Assembly (NCBI RefSeq): GCF_014851395.1
Contig: NW_024041262.1
Span: 14,033,252 to 14,097,251, forward strand
DNA: 64,000 nt
Direction: 5' to 3'
DNA from: Micropterus salmoides
Taxonomy: Eukaryota; Chordata; Actinopteri; Centrarchiformes; Centrarchidae
Below are positions 57,401-64,000 of the stretch, one piece after another; the stretch's first letter is position 1, and every line of letters begins with the position of its first letter. The notes under the pieces are model-generated. The model was given only the letters and a program-made list of their open reading frames with translations. It was not told the DNA's origin and made no database searches. The position numbers and the translations under genes were made by a program.

Positions 57401-59610
57401 TTTTCCTATTCATCACTGTCAAAAATCAATCTGGCTTTGTGTTGGCTTGTTAGAATAGATTAGCTCCTCTGAGAATAGGTTATTGTATCAAACAAGTGTA
57501 TTTTTGCTGCCATTGTTTTGTCAGGTTCAGGTTATAAAAAAGAGAAGTTCCACTCTTGATAGTGTTTCACTTTTTGGGTCACTGGTTGTCAAAGGAAGGT
57601 GTAATGGGGTGTTGTCTGTGCAGCAATTAAAAGCATTATTTCAGAATGTGTGCACATACTTAACAGAGAGTGAGGCTTTAATCCTGAGGCAACATTCTGC
57701 AACACCAAACAAGGTTTTATTTTTCATCTTTTTCAATCCAAACTGGAAATGAGGTGGCATACTTAAAATCTGAAATACTAGTCAAATAAGAACTTATTTA
57801 TTTGACTTACCTGCTGGAATTTCGAAAAGGTAATAATAGAGATGTATCATTTAATGTGATAAACATTAAATGACATGCAGTGCACTTTCATGTTTCTATC
57901 CAGTGGAATTGCATGCAGCACTTTGATCACAACTGCAATGTTATATAATATTAGTATGTCTGTATACTTCAGGATATCTGTATGCTTGTAATTGTTCTTT
58001 GTATGGTTGCCATTGGCATTGTATAGTATGTTCAAAAATTCAGATTGCTTAGTGCTTGCTGAACTTGGTCCACAGTATATGCAACATGGGAGCTATCCAA
58101 TTGTATCATTATGGCATGCAGTACTTTGCAACTTTATGGTTTATATTTGATCATTCTTTTCAATAATTAAAAAAACTCATCATCCATGAAAAAAAATGAT
58201 TACTGGTGTTGCAACATTGCTACTCACATAATATAGTTTCAAAATGTTTGACAGAATCTAATAGTTTTTTTTAAGTTCTAGTGTCATTTTGAATTTGTAA
58301 GGCAGCACAAATGCTTGTGATCCAAGCTCAGCCTCATGTGTCCGTTTATTGCCAATATCACAGTATGACTACCAAGGTCTGCATGCAGGGATTAGTCACC
58401 TGGGAACTCAGCCTTATTAAAAAAAGTACTAGAATTATTTATAAAACTCATCAACAGGGCTAGCATGGCATTAGGGACTCAGAGAAGATTTGAATTCATA
58501 AACATCGAACATCCCTGGCGATTCATAAAAATTAGTCCCACAGACATAAATATCTGCTTCTCCCTCTCTCTCCCTCTCTACAATGTCAGACGTGTTATCA
58601 GTTTCCACTGCAGGGCTTTCTCTGACACCGTGTTACATCTTGATCACAGTTCACCACACCTGCAGACTATTATGGATAGACTGAAGCACCACTGTTTTAT
58701 ATGTTAAATTCAATTAAGGGCGGTTAAGAGCAGCACTGTGGCGTTGTGAGCCTAAAGTGTCCCTCAAATGAAGCTGCCCCAAGCCCCCGTGACTATTGGA
58801 TTTCACTTCAGGGGTATGGTAGAATATCACAATTACATTTTCATTGTCAGCCAGCTCTGTCTCCATTCATGGGTAGGGCAGTAGTAATCTGACTCTGTCA
58901 CAGTAATCTCTGCCATGGGAACTTCATAAATCAGTTCTAATTAAACAGGCGTCAGATTTTGCGTGACGGGAAGCAGTTAATGTTGTTCTTACTGAATGAG
59001 ACCAGCTGAGTTTAGTCTCAGTTAAAGTCTCATTCAAGATGGTCTCTTTCAGTTGAATAAAGAATATTCTCAGTATTACCATGAAGACTGGAATAAACTA
59101 AAACAGGTTAAGGTGTTTACAAATCACTGACTAATTTAGACATATCAAATACATCAAAGGACGAAACATTTATATGGGATATTTTAAGCAGGATATGATT
59201 CAACTTTAAAGACATAACATATTTCTATTTTTCAGATGCTTGTTTTTGACTGTTTGCCAAGCCTTGTCCACATTAGTTATTGTTGCTATGCCTGTCATGC
59301 TTCGTGTTTTCGCACTGCACAAATGCATTTTACAATGATAGTGGTGGCATAGTATTTACCATATGTAATGAGCAGTAATTTTTAAAACAATGTGAAGTAA
59401 AGAGAACAGGTTACTCATTTCTAACTGATGGATTTATCAGCTGAAACTGTAATCTATTGATTGCTAGTGTAAGCTGATGATACCGCTAAAACTGTCAGTT
59501 GAAAATTCCATCTCTAGTTGTTCTGTTTGATTTGTTTTAAAACAGGTATCTTGTTAAAGAGTTTTTTAATGTGCACACGATGCTAGACACATAATGTCAT
59601 GCTAAAATCC
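57401..59610. other. Putative intron, no exon seen
   Basis: Anonymous AT-rich sequence. The 57483-57752 and 58465-58707 frames have no recognisable domain. Confidence 0.4.
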
Positions 59611-59647
59611 TGAGGCTATATCCCAAGAAAAATGGGATATAGCCTCA
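59611..59647. repeat. Perfect 15-bp inverted repeat with 7-nt loop
   Basis: TGAGGCTATATCCCA, then AGAAAAA, then TGGGATATAGCCTCA. A perfect short hairpin in AT-rich sequence, without a following U tract or coding context. Confidence 0.9.
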
Positions 59648-61811
59648 ACTCACCAGTTGATGAATTCATGTTGAAGACATGGATATAAATGGACAGACTT
59701 GCGTATTGCAGGGTAAAGCCATAGCCTAGTTAGTCAAGTATCAAGTATCAAGCTTTGTTCTGGTGTTCTTTTAAAAGAGAAGATGTGTTGAGAATGTAAC
59801 ACTTTCTTATGCAGACCAAATAAAGAGTAGGATAGTGCCCTTATTGTTACTCCAAACTCTGAGCTACTAGCATCCAAGCATCTTGACAACCACAGGGTGT
59901 ATGTTCCGTTTCTTAATAGGTATTGAACGTAACCTGTAAACCCTCAAAGTAATGTAGAAGGGCTGACCCCAAATAGTCGATAAAGCATCGAATCGACTGT
60001 CAATCTCACAGTCAAAGCTTTGCAGCGAAACAAGGATAATGCCATTTTGGCAAAATGGGGGTGCTCAACATCTGATTTTTCATAGAACTAACAGTTTTCT
60101 CCCAATAAATTAATATACAGCCTATTACAATATACATTTCAACGTTTAATGCTGTAAATAAACATGTAAAAATAAATTGTAATCCTAACCCTGGGTCGTC
60201 AGTGCGCATGTGTAGGACTAGCATGTGTGTTGTGGCAGAAGAGGAACACTTGCTGAAGACACCGAGCCCCAGCTTCACTGGTGTTTGCACCTCGCGGGAC
60301 TTTCGGATAATTTATCACCATTGAATAACCACACAAAGAATATTATAGTGTTTTTAAATAGCCGGCTACTTGCATTAGACCTTTTGTGTTTTTGGTTTCA
60401 ATAAGTCTAAAAATAAAGACACCACCATTCAAACTCTCTATGTAATGAGTTGGTTATTGCTCTTATTAGTTCATGAAGATTAGCTGCCAAACTATTTTTG
60501 GACCATTGCTGTTCTGGGGCGGGATTTAGCAAACAGTCAGTTGCATATAATAATACTGCTGGATCACTATGCTAATTATGCTAATGTGTGCGTTTGTGTG
60601 TGTGTGTGTATATATATACACATATACATATATATATGTATGTATATATGCATATATATATATATACATATATATGCACACAGTGGATCATGTGGGTGGT
60701 TGGTAAGCTAGAGGTTAAGGAAGCTAATTAGTAACCACATGTCAGTTTAAATCCTACACTGGCTGGTAAGATGGAGGGAGAGGAGTGTGACTGCGCTCTT
60801 CCTTCCACTTATCACACACTTAAACACACTATCCTTTGAGTGTCTGTATTCAACAGCCAAAATATGTTTTTTCTTATAGATCACCTGAACGGGCTATAAA
60901 TGTTTGTGCTAGTAAGTGGACAGTATTGATTCTAGATGGGTTTGAGCTGCATTACCACAAAGCAATCAAAGACCAATTCATAGACACGTACACATCCAGA
61001 CTCAGACAGGACCCAAATGTCTCTTTGACTGAGAACTTCAAAGAAACCTTCTATTTTCCCTTCAGCTGAACATGTTCTCCCTATAAAATGTAATTACTCT
61101 CAACCTAAGTGAAACACACTCACACACACACCCACACAAAAGCTGCACACATACACACATTTCAGCTTAATGTATTTCTCTCACTCTCTCTCCTGTATAG
61201 CATCTTTCAGAAATGCATTATGAACTGTGTCAAATGTTTCCGCTGCAAGATCTGTGATGTTGTTGCCACCGCTGGCATTTTAAATTGCGCAAAATATTTC
61301 CTTCTCTATCATCATCCACATGTTCCTATTTTTTCCATTGTGGTGGCAATCCCTGTGAAACGAACATTAACTCGCACATTTACAAGCTCAAAGATTAATC
61401 AAAGATTTTGGATTGGTGACGTAGCAGCCGTGAAGTGCAGCCACAAAATGAATATTGAATGCCATTTGAGGTTTAGATTGTGAGGGCATCTCATCGTATG
61501 CAGTTTAATGGAGTGCATTGTCAATATGGAAGGCATATTTTCATTCAAAGCTTACTTCTGTTGGGAATGTGTCGGGAAAGTGCATATAGTTCTGCTACAT
61601 CAAACTCTGTATGACAGTTGCTGTTTCTTTCAGTGGCAGATGTCAATCATTTGAGTATGTTAATGTATGCTTCCACATCCTTGTTCATTGAATGCCACAG
61701 CACAGTGGCATTCAAAATGCTTTCAATGTTGCGTACTGCGCAGCTAGAAATTAGGTAAATGATCATGACTGACCTGTGTTTATGTGTTCCTGTCTCCTCA
61801 TCTCTACACAG
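59648..61811. other. Putative intron, no exon seen
   Basis: Alternating TG/TA and ATGTAT-type sequence at about 60591-60680 can fold or form Z-DNA. A (CA)-rich patch lies at 61114-61157. The 60836-61069 frame (SPERAINVCASKWTVLILDGFELHYH) is of ordinary composition but unrecognised. Confidence 0.4.
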
Positions 61812-61962
61812 CTGGATGCTTGGTGAAGCATGGTGGTGAAGATGGTTATAACGCACTTAATGGGGCCGCTGTCATGTGGCCTGGTCAAATGGCCGAGTAT
61901 AATGAGAACAGGAGTCCTTTATCTGCTGCTGCTATCAACCTGTCTCAGCCAAGACACAGACG
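61812..61962 (+). CDS. Putative exon encoding a signal peptide (gene unidentified, partial)
   Basis: The acceptor CTCTACACAG is at 61802-61811 and the donor CG|GTAAAG at 61962/61963. From ATG 61902 the exon encodes MRTGVLYLLLLSTCLSQDTD plus one base (phase 1). It has a basic residue, a hydrophobic leucine core and an S-x-C-L-S type cleavage region, which is a typical secretory signal peptide. A phase-1 intron just after the signal peptide is common in Ig-superfamily and other modular extracellular proteins. Other in-frame ATGs at 61830, 61842 and 61860 follow a stop at 61824 and would add an N-terminal extension; 61830 has A at -3 and G at +4. The following exons are outside the window. Contactin-like IgCAMs have this architecture and a long first intron, but I cannot name the gene. 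Confidence 0.45.
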
Positions 61963-63403
61963 GTAAAGGCGATCTTTATTTGTGTCCCCTCCTTATTTCC
62001 TCTCTCTATTTCAGTCACTCTTTGTCTTGTCTTTTCTTTTTGTCTTCATATTCTTTCTCTGTTTTATAATTCAGAATCAAGTCAAGTCTGTTCAGCGGGG
62101 ATTTGATATCAGAATTGTGCACAGAACTTTTCTGACTTCAGGCTTATCTTAGATAGTGAGCACATGTCAGCCAGCTGTGGTGTGTCACAAGGTTTTCCGG
62201 ATTCATTATTGATCCTTTTTGATGTGTGATGTCTGTTGATGATTGAAGATGAAAAGTGCTTTGTTTACACAGCCACAGCTAAATTTGTCAAAGGGTGTTA
62301 AGTTGCATATTCAGTTTGATCTTTTACCCTTTACTACAGTCTTTTCCTGTTCCTATTCCGTTTCATTGCCATCCATTATTGTTAGTATGTTAGCATGCTG
62401 ATGTTCGCATCAAGTTCAAAGCAACGCTTTGCTTGAGTGCAGCCTCTCAGAGCAGCTACCATGTCTGGTTCTGGCAAACCAGATGGTTACCATGTCATAG
62501 TCCCACCCCAACCTAATTTAAGTTTTAAAATCTAGAATTAGGTATTTGGTGGAGATTCAATTTTGTAGATTGATATGCTTAAGTTCTAAATTGTTTAAAG
62601 TAAAACTAATGAAATAATAACATAATGTTTTGAATATAATTTTGGCATATTAGCCTAAATACCAACAGGCTTGTGATGGGGTGTAATCTAAATGTTTAGG
62701 TGGATGCTAAGGTTTTGCCAGGAATGTTGTAATCATCACTTTTAGTGCCCCTTCGTCTCTATCACTATGTAAGAGAAATCTGCAATTCATTTGATAATAG
62801 TAATAGTTAATTATGGGCAAAAATATGCCACAATTATTTTAAAGTTGACAAAAACATCCACACTCATATCCTCCAGAACTGAGAGCAAACTGAAGCAAAG
62901 TAAGACAGAAATGAAGTCATCACCGATGGGAGAGCTCAACATAATACTCTCTTGACTTTGTGCTCAATTTGTCAGAATATTAATATTCCATTAAACTCTT
63001 AGTCCTTGATATTTGTCTGGTTGGCATTTAGCTGTCAGGGGCTGCAGCCAAAGGTGAATGCCTGTGAGTGTATGCTTCTGTGCAGAAGTAGAAGAGGAGC
63101 ATATATAAGCATCAAGCGTGTCTGTACATGTAGGTTTTTTAGTGATTTAATTGAAAACTTTCATAAATACTGATTCAACACTATTAAATAAATTACAATT
63201 TATTCCCTTTTTTAATTAAAGTATACAGTTCTATCCCTTGATTTCAGATCTCCCTGACCCATCTGCTTCTCCTCTTTTCTCCTCATTACACATGGCCACG
63301 TGCATTCAATTACACCTGTAAAAGTGTGTTTCCTAAACTGCTGCCAGGGCCTCAAAAACAGGATTGCCTGCAATATTCTGGTGGATTTGCACATAACAAG
63401 AAT
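61963..63403. other. Putative intron, repeat fragment only
   Basis: Contains a diverged 'gttagcatgctgatgttcgcatc' repeat copy at 62388-62470. Otherwise anonymous. Confidence 0.4.
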
Positions 63404-63690
63404 AGTATGTTTTAATGAGCCTGGATATTCTGGTTGACAGACAATATGTTGCTCAGCTTGGGTCCCCTCTTGACATGAGTGGTAGTGTGTTTTTAATGAG
63501 CTGGAGTCCCAGGACTAGCATTTAATTTTAGCTGTTTGGACCCCCACATGACAAGGGTACTAGTATGTTTTAATTAGCCTGGGTCCCAAGTTACAGTAAG
63601 GGATTATATTTATTCACTTTGGTTTCCCAAGTGACAGGAGTACCACTCTGTTTTTAATGAGCCTGGATCCCAGGGTGAGAGACAACATGA
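63404..63690 (+). repeat. Degenerate minisatellite, about 41-bp unit, seven copies
   Basis: The unit approximates AGTATGTTTTTAATGAGCCT, then GGGTCCCAGGTGACAGGAGT. Clear copies start at about 63404, 63485, 63565 and 63648. More diverged copies lie between them, at about 63446, 63522 and 63606. The total of about 287 bases divided by seven gives 41. Confidence 0.7.
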
Positions 63691-64000
63691 TGTCTCAAAA
63701 TCAGGTTTAACTCCTCCAAACCCTTTCACTTCTGTTTGCCCCCACCCCCCAAAAAACGTCTAACTGATTAAGATCATAATGTTTTGGTGCTCATTACTGA
63801 AAGCAGTTTGACTCATGGCACACACATAGCTTACTGTATCTATTGTTGCTGGATTCAAAATTAACATTATGCTACTCAGTGTTAATAGCATGAACTGAAA
63901 TGCAAACCCTCTGCTCTGGTGAATTCCTGCACTTGACTTGACTCTGATTATGAATGCAGTTCGAGCCTGCGGTGTGTAGGCGGTGTTTCACTGGTTCTTT

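Noticed and set aside
60836..61069. 77-codon frame of normal composition
   Set aside because: No recognised homology and no matching acceptor/donor pair supporting an exon.
1..64000. CRISPR arrays, phage, plasmid or bacterial operon features
   Set aside because: None are present. Spliced gene structure and transposon content are those of a vertebrate nuclear genome, and the regular repeats are microsatellites or minisatellites without spacers.

Overview
This window looks like nuclear DNA of a ray-finned (teleost) fish. It is AT-rich, has long intergenic and intronic stretches, and is full of CA/TA/CT microsatellites. It carries transposon classes typical of fish: DIRS, Gypsy, CR1/Rex-like and L2-like LINEs, and hAT- and MITE-type DNA elements. 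No bacterial or viral gene organisation is present. Almost all open reading frames here are short chance frames or transposon debris.

Only one host gene is recognised with confidence. It is the leucine-rich-repeat gene lrrc51 on the + strand (coding exons between 10681 and 12438), with four exons, consistent splice sites and matching intron phases. A second, much larger host gene is suggested. A CpG- and pyrimidine-rich promoter and first exon end in a good donor at 27241/27242. About 34.6 kb downstream, an exon at 61812-61962 encodes a signal-peptide-like start and ends in a phase-1 donor. The rest of that gene would lie beyond the right edge. The pairing of the two exons is an inference and the gene is not identified.

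Layout. 1-10.6 kb: intergenic sequence with dispersed repeats and a 5'-truncated antisense LINE (6.08-7.35 kb) set in a TA tract. 10.6-12.4 kb: lrrc51. 13.9-19.5 kb: a block of broken minus-strand retroelements, first a Gypsy LTR and pol fragment (13.94-16.35 kb), then a DIRS-type element (16.4-19.5 kb). 19.6-20.5 kb: a decayed DNA-transposon region with a repeated TTACTTTCRACCC motif. 20.5-26.5 kb: repeats and otherwise anonymous sequence. 26.6-27.24 kb: putative promoter and exon 1. 27.24-61.8 kb: the putative giant intron. It holds a 37-base C tract, MITEs at 28.4-29.2, 32.0-34.07 (nested), 39.5-40.3 and 48.3-49.24 kb, LINE fragments at 54.77-55.34 and 55.5-57.4 kb, and several copies of unnamed dispersed repeats. 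61.8-62.0 kb: signal-peptide exon. 63.40-63.69 kb: a degenerate 41-bp tandem array.

There is no operon-like or defence-system organisation. The main interest lies in the transposon strata: nested insertions, precise internal deletions that remove catalytic cores, and readable target-site duplications. The unidentified large gene is the other point of interest. I found no convincing new biological system.
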